The notes beneath the pieces are model-generated. The model saw only the letters and a list, made by a program, of their open reading frames with translations, made no database searches and was not told the DNA's origin. A stretch of DNA of 64,000 nt, taken from assembly GCF_947503375.1 (NCBI RefSeq), contig NZ_CANNDQ010000002.1, positions 124,001-188,000 of the forward strand. Direction: 5' to 3'. Positions 9,389 to 20,531 of the stretch are shown here, in pieces (within the stretch, counting starts at the first letter, position 1; every line of letters starts with the position of its first letter). This DNA comes from an uncultured Psychroserpens sp. (lineage in GTDB: Bacteria; Bacteroidota; Bacteroidia; Flavobacteriales; Flavobacteriaceae). A program made the position numbers and the translations under genes.

Positions 9389-9907
9389 TTATAGTTTATT
9401 TAAAACGGTTAAATATTTGGTTAATTCTTTTTTAAACAAGTCTACTTGTTTAGTATTTACGTCTATCATTAAGTCGTACATTCGTTTATCATCTTGTGTT
9501 AAACCTACTTTAAAATTAGCTTTTGAAGCAGCTGTTATAAGATTTAACTCTAAACGCTCTTCAGTATAAAAACTGATAAGCACATCAAATTCAGTATCTA
9601 TAAATATTTGTAAGTCGGTATTATTTATTTTTCCTTTCCATCCGAAATCTTTAGGATTAAAATAAGTATCCCAAAGAGGATTAGCATCTTTAACATCATC
9701 AACAAAAGCAATGATTTTAACTTTTGCTGGTAAAATGCCCAACGCTTTGAAATAAGACCTAAACACATCAAAATCTGAAAACTCATCCATATTTAAAATA
9801 ATACCAACTGTTTTCATTTTTTTGTTACTTACAGTCACTTGACGTGTGTTTAACAATTTGTTGATATATTTTTGATTAGAATTTGCTTTAAATGCCTTTA
9901 AAATCAT
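9389..9907 (-). CDS. DUF6913-like cytoplasmic protein
   Basis: 172 residues with no signal peptide. It resembles the flavobacterial family DUF6913, found immediately upstream of dapA. Visible features are the N-terminal NQKYINKLLNTRQV, the beta-strand KTVGIILNMDEF and a Rossmann-like alternation of strands and helices (KVKIIAFVDD, FDVLISFYTEE). No catalytic motif is recognised and the function is unknown. It is transcribed divergently from the 5'-nucleotidase genes, with a 71-base spacer that holds the promoters for both directions. Confidence 0.7.
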   Translation of the reverse strand: MILKAFKANSNQKYINKLLNTRQVTVSNKKMKTVGIILNMDEFSDFDVFRSYFKALGILPAKVKIIAFVDDVKDANPLWDTYFNPKDFGWKGKINNTDLQIFIDTEFDVLISFYTEERLELNLITAASKANFKVGLTQDDKRMYDLMIDVNTKQVDLFKKELTKYLTVLNKL

Positions 9908-9978
9908 TTATATTTATGCTTTGCACAAATGTAGTAAAATCTACTATGTTGTTACGCCAAACATTTCACAATATATAC

Positions 9979-10734
9979 ATGACATATAAACTGTTCACTT
10001 TACTTATTTGCCTTAGTTTTCTAACTGCTTGCAAGCAAGATGCTCATCTTTATAAAATTGAAGCCAAACAAATCAATGTTACTGATAGCTTAGAAATCGA
10101 TGAAGATATAGAGTCTTTTATAAAGCCCTATAGAGTTCAGATAAATAAAAACCTAGACAGCGTCATTTCGTACGCTAAAGAGACCTATTCTAAATCTGAT
10201 GGTGAATACAACACAGCTATTGGTAATTTGATGGTAGATGCAGTTTATGAGCAATGCAACCCTATTTTTAAATCTAGAACAAATCGCGACATAGATTTTG
10301 TCCTTTTGAACCATGGTGGGATAAGAGCTATCATCTCTGAAGGAAATATTACTACTAGAACAGCATATGAAGTGATGCCTTTTGAGAATGCTGTAGTTGT
10401 TGCAAAATTAAAAGGCGAACAAGTAAAAGAACTCATTTCGTATTTGGTTACTGAAAAACGTGCGCATCCCATAGCAAAACTAAATTTGGTAATCGATAAA
10501 GATGATCAATTGTACTCTGCTACAATTAATGATAAGCCTATTGATTACAATTCTACCTATTATGTAGCTACAAATGACTACCTCTATAATGGAGGAGATC
10601 GGATGAACTTCTTTAAGACCAACGATAGTCTTTATGTGCTAGATTATAAGATTAGGAATGTTCTTATAGACTATTTCTCAAAAACAGACACTATTGCTCC
10701 AAAACAAGACAATCGATTCATTAAGATCAAATAG
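9979..10734 (+). CDS. 5'-nucleotidase C-terminal domain lipoprotein
   Basis: 251 residues. I chose the ATG at 9979 because it gives an ideal lipoprotein signal (MTYKLFTLLICLSFLTAC, lipidated Cys18); the longer frame from 9892 would bury it. The body is the substrate-binding C-terminal domain of UshA-type 5'-nucleotidases: GEYNTAIGNLMVDA, LLNHGGIR, YEVMPFENAVV and the nucleobase-stacking end YLYNGGDRMNFF. It lacks a metallophosphatase domain; that domain is encoded by the next gene, 5 bases downstream. The pair probably forms one periplasmic nucleotidase. Confidence 0.9.
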   Translation: MTYKLFTLLICLSFLTACKQDAHLYKIEAKQINVTDSLEIDEDIESFIKPYRVQINKNLDSVISYAKETYSKSDGEYNTAIGNLMVDAVYEQCNPIFKSRTNRDIDFVLLNHGGIRAIISEGNITTRTAYEVMPFENAVVVAKLKGEQVKELISYLVTEKRAHPIAKLNLVIDKDDQLYSATINDKPIDYNSTYYVATNDYLYNGGDRMNFFKTNDSLYVLDYKIRNVLIDYFSKTDTIAPKQDNRFIKIK

Positions 10735-10739
10735 TAGAT

Positions 10740-11651
10740 ATGAAAAGACGTGATTTTATACAACAGACTGCAGCTGCAGCTTCATTAGTAAGTCTAGGTG
10801 GATTAGGATTAACTTCGTTTACTAGTAAACCTAAAAAAATTACAATATTACACACCAACGATGTGCATAGTCATATAGATCCGTTTGGCCCTGATGATGG
10901 TAGAAACCCAAATAAAGGTGGTGTAGCGAGACGCGCTAGTCTTATTAAAAATATCAGACAAGAAAACCCGAATACTTTGTTACTTGATGCAGGCGATATT
11001 TTTCAAGGCACGCCTTACTTTAACTATTATGGAGGCGAGTTAGAATTCAAACTCATGAGCATGCTAAAGTATGATCTTGCTACCATTGGAAATCACGATT
11101 TTGATAATGGCATTGATGGATTATATGCGCAATTACCGCATGCGAAATTTGATTTTGTTTCAGCAAATTATGACTTTTCAAATACGATTTTAGATACTCA
11201 CGTAAAGCCTTATAAAACCTTTATTAGAGATGGGATAAAAGTTGGTGTTTTTGGTCTCGGCATACAACTTCACGGCTTGGTAGACAATAATCTGTATAAA
11301 GAAACCAAGTACCTTGATCCAACAGAAACTGCTCAAGACATGAGTAGAATACTAAAAGAAAATGAACAGTGTGACCTTATTATATGCTTATCACATTTAG
11401 GGTATAATTACAAACATTTACCTGATAAAATTAGCGATTTAAAGCTAGCCGAAACAACAAAGAATATTGATTTATTTATAGGAGGTCATACTCATACATT
11501 TTTAAAGAAACCAACTGTTGTAAAAAATATTGAAAATAAAAATACTTTAGTAAATCAAGTGGGTTGCTACGGAATAAATCTCGGTAAAATTGATTTTTAT
11601 TTTGATATAGATAAAAATAAATCTGCCAATGGTACTTCCATAATAGTATAG
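10740..11651 (+). CDS. 5'-nucleotidase metallophosphatase domain protein (Tat-exported)
   Basis: 303 residues. The N-terminus MKRRDFIQQTAAAASLVSLGG is twin-arginine-like (RRDF), implying folded, possibly metal-loaded export. All metal-binding motifs of the calcineurin-like 5'-nucleotidase core are present: TNDVHSH, DAGDIFQG, GNHDFD, LSHLGY and GGHTHTF. There is no C-terminal substrate domain; it is supplied by the preceding lipoprotein gene. Known family activity is hydrolysis of nucleotides or UDP-sugars for phosphate and nucleoside scavenging. The exact substrate cannot be told from sequence. Confidence 0.92.
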   Translation: MKRRDFIQQTAAAASLVSLGGLGLTSFTSKPKKITILHTNDVHSHIDPFGPDDGRNPNKGGVARRASLIKNIRQENPNTLLLDAGDIFQGTPYFNYYGGELEFKLMSMLKYDLATIGNHDFDNGIDGLYAQLPHAKFDFVSANYDFSNTILDTHVKPYKTFIRDGIKVGVFGLGIQLHGLVDNNLYKETKYLDPTETAQDMSRILKENEQCDLIICLSHLGYNYKHLPDKISDLKLAETTKNIDLFIGGHTHTFLKKPTVVKNIENKNTLVNQVGCYGINLGKIDFYFDIDKNKSANGTSIIV

Positions 11652-11653
11652 GC

Positions 11654-12439
11654 CTAATCTGATGTTCCATCAACAATCATATCCTTGAGTTGTTCTGTAT
11701 TTGATGTAAAATATGTACTCAAATCCATCTTCTCTTTCTCTTTTGATTCAGTATGAAAATCGTACACATACTTATACAATAAGAATAAACCTCCAATGTG
11801 TAGAACGCGTTCAAAAGCTTCAAAAAGCCAATAATAGATATATAAGTTACAGATGTAATCTAAAACGTCAGAAAAAACAAAACAGAACACCATTAATAGG
11901 AAGGTTATAGACTGTCCTGTTTCTTTACTTAAATATACAGCAAAAGAAAAGTAGGTCATTGCAATGAGTATGATACCATGAAGTACATAGAGTACCAGAT
12001 TGACTTCATCAACAAAGTTCTCTTTAGCCACTTCATATAATACATAAAGAAAGTATGAATTAAGCAATAAGACTAGAATTAAATATAAAGACACTAACCC
12101 TTCAAACCTAATACGCTTTAGCTTTCCCAATAAAATAAAAATAAGTAATAAATAACCACCTATATACATTGATTTTGAAAGTTTCAAAGCCATTTCTCCA
12201 AAACTAAATACTGAAAAAGCGTCACCTATGAAAAAAATCACAAACGTAAAAAGAAATACATTTGCCATTTTATTAAGCTGGCAATAGTAAAATGTAAATA
12301 ATATAGTAACAACTATTAGCTTTGCTATTCTAGGCACTAGAACAGAATCAAAATATGTGGCAATGATAGAACAAGTAGTAATTACTACTAATACGATAAC
12401 TAAAGCCCAATTTGGAGACAATGGAAGACTTTTATTCAT
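11654..12439 (-). CDS. Multi-pass membrane protein, YhhN-like
   Basis: 261 residues with about eight hydrophobic segments and a soluble charged tail from about residue 215 (HTESKEKEKMDLSTYF). The pattern of short helices with few charges recalls YhhN/TMEM86 lysoplasmalogenase-like proteins, but the match is weak. It is similar in size and layout to the gene at 12976-13725, and the two flank a DoxX-like gene. Its 3' end faces the metallophosphatase gene with a 2-base gap. Function unknown. Confidence 0.65.
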   Translation of the reverse strand: MNKSLPLSPNWALVIVLVVITTCSIIATYFDSVLVPRIAKLIVVTILFTFYYCQLNKMANVFLFTFVIFFIGDAFSVFSFGEMALKLSKSMYIGGYLLLIFILLGKLKRIRFEGLVSLYLILVLLLNSYFLYVLYEVAKENFVDEVNLVLYVLHGIILIAMTYFSFAVYLSKETGQSITFLLMVFCFVFSDVLDYICNLYIYYWLFEAFERVLHIGGLFLLYKYVYDFHTESKEKEKMDLSTYFTSNTEQLKDMIVDGTSD

Positions 12440-12587
12440 AATATTTTAATACAAGTAGGTAAGCAAATATAACAAAAATTATAACTTTAAACGATGTTTT
12501 TATACATTTTATCGATTATTTTGTTAAAATATACTATTTTATATAGGTTTTAGATTTGGCTACGTCTAAATCAAAAACCACATCATA

Positions 12588-12986
12588 ATGAAAAAATACA
12601 TTCCATTAATTTTAAGAATTGCAGTAGCAATAATTCTAATTCAAACCTTAAGGTTCAAATTTTCAGCACATCCTGATAGCGTATATATATTTACAAAAGT
12701 AGGTTTAGAACCTTACGGTAGAATAGGTATTGGGATTGCTGAGTTAATAGCTGGAATTTTACTACTAATTCCAAGAACTGTTTGGCTAGGCGCTGTCTTA
12801 ACATTAGGCATTATCGGAGGTGCAATTATGATGCATCTCACACAATTAGGCATAGAAGTAAATAATGATGGTGGTGTATTATTCACAACAGCAATAATTA
12901 CTTTCGTGCTTTCGGGTATTATTCTTTATATATACAGAAGGGATCTGCCTCTTATCGGCAAAAAACTTAGCTCAACTAGACATTAA
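12588..12986 (+). CDS. DoxX-like small membrane protein
   Basis: 132 residues with four predicted transmembrane helices. The N-terminal RIAVAIILIQTLRFKFSAHPDS and the second-helix motif GIAELIAGILLLIPRT are typical of DoxX-family proteins, which associate with membrane redox or electron-transfer functions. The third helix contains IGGAIMMHLTQLG, with the His-Leu commonly seen in the family. The last 11 bases overlap the convergent gene's 3' end. Specific partner not visible. Confidence 0.78.
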   Translation: MKKYIPLILRIAVAIILIQTLRFKFSAHPDSVYIFTKVGLEPYGRIGIGIAELIAGILLLIPRTVWLGAVLTLGIIGGAIMMHLTQLGIEVNNDGGVLFTTAIITFVLSGIILYIYRRDLPLIGKKLSSTRH

Positions 12987-13725
12987 CATCTTGCTGCTGA
13001 GCTAAAAAATTAACTTGTTTTCTATGTGATAATTTAGATTGCAAATAGAAAAACAAGAAGGCAAATACTAAAAATATAGAACACAACACATTAAGCAAGT
13101 TCATATCAGCTATGTAGAAGTATGCCAATTGGATAACCTCAGAGAACATAATACAAATTGTGCCTATTAATAAATTCATAGATTTTTTATCATCTCTATA
13201 CATATAGTTGATAAGTGCTATTCCCATTAAAAGCATCACCACAGCGTTATAAAATAATTCTAAGTAGTACTCATAATAACTAAGCTCTGCTCTAGTAGTA
13301 TCTGATACATAATACACAAAAAACAAACCTAGTATTACTAATAATGTTATTTGTATAGGTAACTTAGCTAGCACATACTTCATATCAATTGACATAAAAA
13401 TTCTTATAATTAAGAAAATATATGACAAGATATAAAGTCCGTTTCCAATGAAATAAAAATAATCAATCTCTGGATTGAAATCTAGATTTACAATCCAAGT
13501 CATATAATTAAGAATCTCAGAAATAGTAAATGTAACTAAGAATAATAAAAAGAATAAATGTTTTTCTTTTACCTTAATTAAGTAAAGACCAGTTAGCAAA
13601 ACTACAGCTAAAGCTCTAACTCCAGCAGCTTCTATTTCTAAACCTTTGAATTGTAATCCAAGGAAAAATAAGCTGAGTGCTAAAATAAACGCTCCTAAAA
13701 ACTTGTAAATTTGCATGTTACACAT
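12976..13725 (-). CDS. Multi-pass membrane protein, possible paralogue of the 11.7-kb gene
   Basis: 249 residues with about eight transmembrane segments. The first helix starts within ten residues, and an alternative start at Met4 (13716) is equally good. Layout resembles the protein at 11654-12439: a helix pair, a central FYFIGNGLYILSYIFLI segment, a short polar loop and a basic C-terminus (SKLSHRKQVNFL). No enzyme motif is recognised. Overlap with the convergent DoxX-like gene is only at the 3' ends. Confidence 0.62.
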   Translation of the reverse strand: MCNMQIYKFLGAFILALSLFFLGLQFKGLEIEAAGVRALAVVLLTGLYLIKVKEKHLFFLLFLVTFTISEILNYMTWIVNLDFNPEIDYFYFIGNGLYILSYIFLIIRIFMSIDMKYVLAKLPIQITLLVILGLFFVYYVSDTTRAELSYYEYYLELFYNAVVMLLMGIALINYMYRDDKKSMNLLIGTICIMFSEVIQLAYFYIADMNLLNVLCSIFLVFAFLFFYLQSKLSHRKQVNFLAQQQDVNV

Positions 13726-13813
13726 TTAATTTATTGAAGCAAATATAAAAATTACCAATAAATAAACGATTAAATTCTTATTTAATCGATAAAACGTAAT
13801 AATATGTAAGAAT

Positions 13814-15835
<2,022 letters not shown>

Positions 15836-15951
15836 CTATACTCAATATTTAAGACAACTAATATACTAAAATGTACTTCAAGAAAATTCTTCTTTTCTTT
15901 ATTTTTGTTCGTTTTTTATATAGTAAAACCAAGCTTTCGAAGGTTTTAAAT

Positions 15952-16818
15952 TTATTGATCGTATTGCTTGACTGCCCTTATGATTCGGTCCCTTCCAAAC
16001 AAATCCTTTTTTAACTCAATAGCTTTGAAGTTATAATTTTCCAAAAGCTGAACGGTATCTTTTCCTAAATACTCATTGATCTCAAAATATAATTTACCAT
16101 TATTTTTAAGATTATATCTCGCAAACTCACATATGGCAGTATAAAACTGTAAGGGGTTATTATCGTTAACAAACAATGCTTGATGTGGTTCGTAGTTTAA
16201 TACATTAGGTCTTATTTCTTTTTTCTCTAGATCTCTAATATAAGGTGGATTAGATACTATAATATCAAATGGCTCCTTAAACTCAATTTTTGAATGATCT
16301 GCTAATAAGATATCCTTCTGAATAAAATCTACCGTTACGGCATTTAACATTGCATTTTTTTGAGCCATATCGAGCGCTTCTGTCGAAACATCTATAGCCT
16401 GCAATTTGGCATTAGGTATCTGTTTTGCTAATGTTACTGCAATGCATCCAGATCCTGTACCAATATCAAGTATTTTTGGCGATCGTGCTTCAGTATCTTT
16501 TATAATCAAATCTACTAATTCCTCAGTCTCAGGTCGTGGAATAAGCGTATGTTCATTTACTTTAAATGTCAAACCATAAAATTCAGTTTCACCAATAATG
16601 TACTGAATTGGTTTTTCTTGTTTTAAGAATTCTAAAGCTTCTAGAAATTGTTGCTTTTGATGTTTGTTAACCTCAAAGTTTGGGTTTAAAACTAAATGTA
16701 GATGGTTAATGTCTAAATAATGCTCGATAAGCAATCTAACAAAAGATTTGACTTCTGTTTCACCATAAACAGCATCTAACACTTTATGATATAGTGCTAC
16801 GACTTCATTTAATCTCAT
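15952..16818 (-). CDS. prmC: Peptide chain release factor N5-glutamine methyltransferase PrmC
   Basis: Methylates the GGQ glutamine of release factors 1 and 2 with SAM, improving termination. 288 residues with start MRLNEVVALYHK. This start is favoured because its ATG overlaps the stop of the upstream GNAT gene in an ATGA arrangement (4 bases); the longer frame from 16845 would overlap far more. Motifs: PIQYIIGETEFYGL, RPETEELVD, the SAM loop ILDIGTGSGCIAVTLA and the substrate motif SNPPYI. The GNAT neighbour is probably only a coupled housekeeping gene. Confidence 0.95.
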   Translation of the reverse strand: MRLNEVVALYHKVLDAVYGETEVKSFVRLLIEHYLDINHLHLVLNPNFEVNKHQKQQFLEALEFLKQEKPIQYIIGETEFYGLTFKVNEHTLIPRPETEELVDLIIKDTEARSPKILDIGTGSGCIAVTLAKQIPNAKLQAIDVSTEALDMAQKNAMLNAVTVDFIQKDILLADHSKIEFKEPFDIIVSNPPYIRDLEKKEIRPNVLNYEPHQALFVNDNNPLQFYTAICEFARYNLKNNGKLYFEINEYLGKDTVQLLENYNFKAIELKKDLFGRDRIIRAVKQYDQ

Positions 16819-17306
16819 AAGACCTTTGTCATCCAGACACCACAAGAATAATGTCCAGTATTACCTAAAGGTTCCGTTCTATGTACGAAACCATAATCTT
16901 CATAAATATGAATAGCTGCCTTAAGCTGAGAAGCAGACTCTAAATAGCACGTTTCATAGCCAAAATGTTTTGCAGCTTTAAGGCATTTAGTAAACATTTT
17001 CTTTCCAAAACCTTTACCTCTAACTCTTGGTGAGAAATACATTTTTTGAAGTTCACAAACATTTCCATCAAATTCTTTTAATGGTTTTATCCCAGCACCT
17101 CCTAAGACTTCATTTTCATTAGTAACCACATAATAAACTTCTCTTTTTCCTTGATAAGATTCATACATGAAACGGGTTTCTGGATCTTCATATGCAGTCC
17201 CTTTCAATGGAATATTAAACTCCGGGAAACACGCTTTAATAATAGCTTCAATTTGCAGATTATCTTCTGGGCGAATTTCTCGAATAACAATATTATCTTT
17301 GCTCAC
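16815..17306 (-). CDS. GNAT-family N-acetyltransferase
   Basis: 163 residues, a single GNAT fold. The acetyl-CoA-binding segment is RGKGFGKKMFTKCLKAA at about 96-112, of the R/Q-x-x-G-x-G/A type, preceded by the strand LQKMYFSPRV. The C-terminal half (YETCYLESASQLKAAIHIYEDYGF) matches the usual final helix and strand. The substrate is unknown. The gene is translationally coupled to prmC through the ATGA overlap, an arrangement seen in other flavobacteria. Confidence 0.9.
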   Translation of the reverse strand: MSKDNIVIREIRPEDNLQIEAIIKACFPEFNIPLKGTAYEDPETRFMYESYQGKREVYYVVTNENEVLGGAGIKPLKEFDGNVCELQKMYFSPRVRGKGFGKKMFTKCLKAAKHFGYETCYLESASQLKAAIHIYEDYGFVHRTEPLGNTGHYSCGVWMTKVL

Positions 17307-17359
17307 TTTATTATTCTATTTTTGCTTTGTGAAGATAGTATATTTCTAAAAAAAACATC

Positions 17360-17815
17360 ATGAAGAAACTCATAATCTTATCAACAGTCCTTGTCACTTT
17401 TTTATCATGTTCTGTAAATAAAAAACCCGAATTTTTACGTGTAGAGAACATTAAGGTTTTAGAGTCTACAAGTGAATATATCACCTTAACCGCTGATGCT
17501 TTATTTATGAACCCAAATGATATTGGTGGTGAATTAAAAACAGATGAGATAAAGGTCTTAGTAAATGGTAATCATGTCGCTTCAGTAGCGACAGAAAATT
17601 TTAAAGTTCCTGCTAAGAAGGAATTTTCAATTCCGTTAAAAACAAATATTCCAACCGATAGCATATTGAGTAATAATAACCTGAGCGGTTTATTAGGAAG
17701 CTTATTGAGTAAAAAAATAAAAGTACAATATAAAGGAGATATTAAATATAAAGTATTAGGCTTTTCACACAGCTACGTCATTGATAAAACCGAAGATGTA
17801 AAGCTCAAATTCTAA
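17360..17815 (+). CDS. LEA14-like lipoprotein
   Basis: 151 residues. A lipoprotein signal ends at LSC (Cys17). The rest resembles the LEA type 2/water-stress fold: strands such as YITLTADALFMNPNDIGGELKTDEI, with the NPN typical of the family, VPAKKEFSIPLKTNIP, and a final KVQYKGDIKYKVLGFSH strand pair. It is probably a periplasm-facing membrane-anchored protein of unknown function. Separated by 54 bases from the divergent GNAT gene. Confidence 0.78.
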   Translation: MKKLIILSTVLVTFLSCSVNKKPEFLRVENIKVLESTSEYITLTADALFMNPNDIGGELKTDEIKVLVNGNHVASVATENFKVPAKKEFSIPLKTNIPTDSILSNNNLSGLLGSLLSKKIKVQYKGDIKYKVLGFSHSYVIDKTEDVKLKF

Positions 17816-17937
17816 TCCTTGCTTTAAGAAAGTATCTTTTTTATTTGGCATATCATATCAGAAACTAAATAAATACTTGGAATGATAAACCCTAATACAC
17901 TGTAAAATTTAGCTTTTGATGTGTACTATGGATTTGA

Positions 17938-18066
17938 ATAATTAAGAGTCTCAAAAACCATTTGATAAGCCATTACGATTATGAAGATTCAAAAAGGATA
18001 AGCTATGAGGCTAATTATGAAATTTTTGACCATAAACAAATATATGAACATAAACTAAGCTTTTGA
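17938..18066 (+). pseudogene. Possible gene remnant upstream of ribD
   Basis: No complete gene occupies 17816-18062. A 42-codon open stretch without a good start (beginning IIKSLKNHLI, ending YEHKLSF) runs to a TGA at 18064-18066. It has protein-like composition. A separate short fragment in another frame lies just upstream (codons reading AFDVYYGFE before a TAA). The TGA overlaps the TTG start of ribD in a TTGA arrangement, as happens between real coupled genes nearby. This suggests the decayed tail of a former upstream gene. Chance is also possible. Confidence 0.28.
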
Positions 18067-19067
18067 AAGATCACGAAATTTACATAAAACGTTGTATCGA
18101 TATTGCAAAAAATGGTCTAGGCACTACCGCTCCTAATCCTATGGTTGGCTGTGTTATTGTTCACGATCATAAGATTATTAGCGAAGGATACACGAGTTGT
18201 TATGGTGGTAATCATGCCGAAGTTAATGCTATAAACAACACATATAACAAATCGCTACTCAAAAATTCAACATTATACGTAACACTTGAGCCTTGCTCAC
18301 ATTTTGGTAAGACACCTCCTTGCAGTGATTTGATTATTGAACACGAAATACCAAATGTAGTCATAGGATGTTTAGATGATAATGTTTTAGTTGCAGGAAA
18401 AGGAATCGATAAGCTAAGAGCCTCTGGATGCAAAGTCACTGTTGGTATTTTAGAATCTGAGTGTAGACAACACCACAAACGCTTTTTCACTTTTCATAAT
18501 AAAAAACGACCATACATCATCTTAAAATGGGCAGAAACAACTGATGGTTTTATAGCTCCTAAGACAAAAAATAAAAAAGAACCTGTTTGGATTACCAATC
18601 AATTATCTAGGCAATTGGTTCACAAATGGAGAGCTGAAGAACAAGCTATTTTAGTAGGCACCAATACAGTTTTTGAAGACGACCCAAGCTTAACTGTTAG
18701 AGATTGGACTGGAAAACACCCAATTAGATTAGTAATTGACAGAACAAGTAAACTATCAAAAGAACATGCTGTATTTAATAAGGATTCTGATACCCATATT
18801 ATTTCTGAAAAAGTAGCTGATTTCAACAAACCACTAGCGCAACAAATTTGTGCATATATATACTCTCTAAATATCAATTCTTTAATTGTTGAAGGCGGTT
18901 CAAAAACTTTACAAACCTTTATTGATGAAAACTTATGGGATGAAGCTCGAGTATTTTATGGAAATGTTAAATTCAATACAGGAATTAAATCGCCTCAATT
19001 TTCTAGAACACCTATCAATAAAACACTCATAGAAACAGATGTTTTAAAAATTTATACTAATGATTAA
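18063..19067 (+). CDS. ribD: Riboflavin biosynthesis deaminase/reductase RibD
   Basis: Bifunctional enzyme performing the second and third steps of riboflavin synthesis. 334 residues. The start is TTG: upstream in this frame is a TAA at 18051, and the next residues (MKDHEIYIKRCIDIA) fit the family. The deaminase half has the zinc site H51-A-E53 (NHAEVNA) plus C78 and C87 (EPCSHFGKTPPC). The reductase half begins near residue 140 (YIILKWAETTDGFIA) and holds LVEGGSKT near 282. It overlaps the next gene by 8 bases. Confidence 0.95.
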   Translation: MKDHEIYIKRCIDIAKNGLGTTAPNPMVGCVIVHDHKIISEGYTSCYGGNHAEVNAINNTYNKSLLKNSTLYVTLEPCSHFGKTPPCSDLIIEHEIPNVVIGCLDDNVLVAGKGIDKLRASGCKVTVGILESECRQHHKRFFTFHNKKRPYIILKWAETTDGFIAPKTKNKKEPVWITNQLSRQLVHKWRAEEQAILVGTNTVFEDDPSLTVRDWTGKHPIRLVIDRTSKLSKEHAVFNKDSDTHIISEKVADFNKPLAQQICAYIYSLNINSLIVEGGSKTLQTFIDENLWDEARVFYGNVKFNTGIKSPQFSRTPINKTLIETDVLKIYTND

Positions 19068-19671
19068 AACATTAATATTTGATTTTGGTGATGTTTTTAT
19101 CAATCTAGATAAAGAAGGTGCTATGAAAAATGCACTCACTTTATTTGAATTGAATGAATTACCCGAAGATCTTGTAGCTATAAACATCTTATATGAACAA
19201 GGTCTTATAAGTACAGATGAATTTCTTAGTTTCTATACTGATAACTTTCCTAATCTTACCAAAGTAGAAATTATAGATGCCTGGAATTTTATTTTGAGAG
19301 ATTTTCCTGTAGAACGTTTAAAGTTTCTTAAAACCCTATCGGAAGAAAATAAGTATAAACTCATTTTATTGAGTAATACAAATGAACTCCATATAAGCTG
19401 GATCAAAGATCGTATCCCCTTTTATGAGAAATTTAAATCCTATTTTGATGCATTTTATTTATCGCATGAGATCAATTTAAGAAAACCAAATACAACTATT
19501 TATCAATACGTTTTAAAAGAGAACAACCTAAATCCTCAGGAATGTTTATTTATTGATGACACAAAAGAAAATACAAAAGCTGCCGCCAAACTAGGGGTTC
19601 ATGTTTGGAATATCGATGAAACTCAAGAAGATATTTTAGATTTATTCACCATTAATAACCATTTATTTTGA
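19060..19671 (+). CDS. HAD-family hydrolase, YihX-like
   Basis: 203 residues. Motif I is FDFGDV (nucleophile Asp8, with Gly instead of acid at +2, as in YihX-type glucose-1-phosphate phosphatases). Motif II is LLSNTNE, the loop lysine appears in LRKPNTTIY, and motif IV is LFIDDTKEN. A flavin-pathway phosphatase role is tempting because it overlaps ribD by 8 bases, and the riboflavin pathway needs an unassigned phosphatase. That is inference; sugar-phosphate substrates are equally possible. Confidence 0.88.
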   Translation: MIKTLIFDFGDVFINLDKEGAMKNALTLFELNELPEDLVAINILYEQGLISTDEFLSFYTDNFPNLTKVEIIDAWNFILRDFPVERLKFLKTLSEENKYKLILLSNTNELHISWIKDRIPFYEKFKSYFDAFYLSHEINLRKPNTTIYQYVLKENNLNPQECLFIDDTKENTKAAAKLGVHVWNIDETQEDILDLFTINNHLF

Positions 19672-20531
19672 TATACCTACTCCTTAGTATAACAGCATCA
19701 ACACTCATATTTATCATTTTTAAATTATTTGATAAATATCAAATCAATACACTTCAAGCAATTGTAGTTAATTATTTAGCTGCATGTCTATTTGGACTTT
19801 GGAGTTACGAACGTTCAATAACAATGAATGAGATTGTAACATCAAAATGGATATTTGGCGCCATCGGTCTTGGGTTTCTTTTCATAGCTATTTTTAATGT
19901 TATGGCAATGACAGCACAACGTAACGGACTTTCTGTAGCGTCTGTAGCATCAAAAATGAGTGTGATCATCCCAGTTATCTTTGGTATTTACGTATATCAT
20001 GAAGGTGTTGGTGTTCAAAAAGTTATAGGTATACTCTTGGCTCTGGTTTCAGTTTATCTTACATCTGTAAAACCAAAATCTTCAAAAAATTTAACCAAAG
20101 GGCTTTGGTTACCTATATTACTGTTTTTTGGTTCTGGTGTTATCGACACCTCCATCAAATACATTGAGACTACTTACGTTGCAGAAAATGGTATTCCTTT
20201 GTTTTCAGCAACTATTTTTGCTTTTGCATTTATTATAGGTTCGTTGATTTTGATTACTAAAGCCATTAAAAAGCCGTATACTATTCCTCTCAAAACCATT
20301 TTAGGCGGAAGTGTTTTAGGAATTGTGAATTATTTCTCCATCTATTATTTGCTTAAAGCTCTAAACCATGAACACTTAGAAAGTTCAACTTTGTTTACCG
20401 TGAATAATGTAGCTATTGTCATGGCATCTACACTATTAGGGCTAGTAGTATTTAAAGAATCTATTTCAAAAGTAAATTGGATAGGTATATTCTTAGCTAT
20501 CATTTCAATTGTATTGGTAACTTTAGCCTAA
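19668..20531 (+). CDS. EamA/DMT-family transporter
   Basis: 287 residues with ten transmembrane helices in the two-repeat layout of drug/metabolite transporters. The start is TTG at 19668, inside the previous gene's stop (TTGA overlap of 4 bases). Helix 1 is IYLLLSITASTLIFIIFKLFD. Repeat boundaries include VASVASKMSVIIPVIFGIYVYHEG in the first half and LESSTLFTVNNVAIVMASTLLGLVVFKE in the second. The substrate is not predictable; given the neighbours it might move a vitamin or nucleotide precursor (speculative). Confidence 0.86.
   Translation: MIYLLLSITASTLIFIIFKLFDKYQINTLQAIVVNYLAACLFGLWSYERSITMNEIVTSKWIFGAIGLGFLFIAIFNVMAMTAQRNGLSVASVASKMSVIIPVIFGIYVYHEGVGVQKVIGILLALVSVYLTSVKPKSSKNLTKGLWLPILLFFGSGVIDTSIKYIETTYVAENGIPLFSATIFAFAFIIGSLILITKAIKKPYTIPLKTILGGSVLGIVNYFSIYYLLKALNHEHLESSTLFTVNNVAIVMASTLLGLVVFKESISKVNWIGIFLAIISIVLVTLA

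Noticed and set aside
15871..16014. Small plus-strand open frame of 47 codons in the ligA-prmC spacer
   Set aside because: Half of it lies antisense to the prmC 3' end, and the peptide is hydrophobic low-complexity with no supporting signals.
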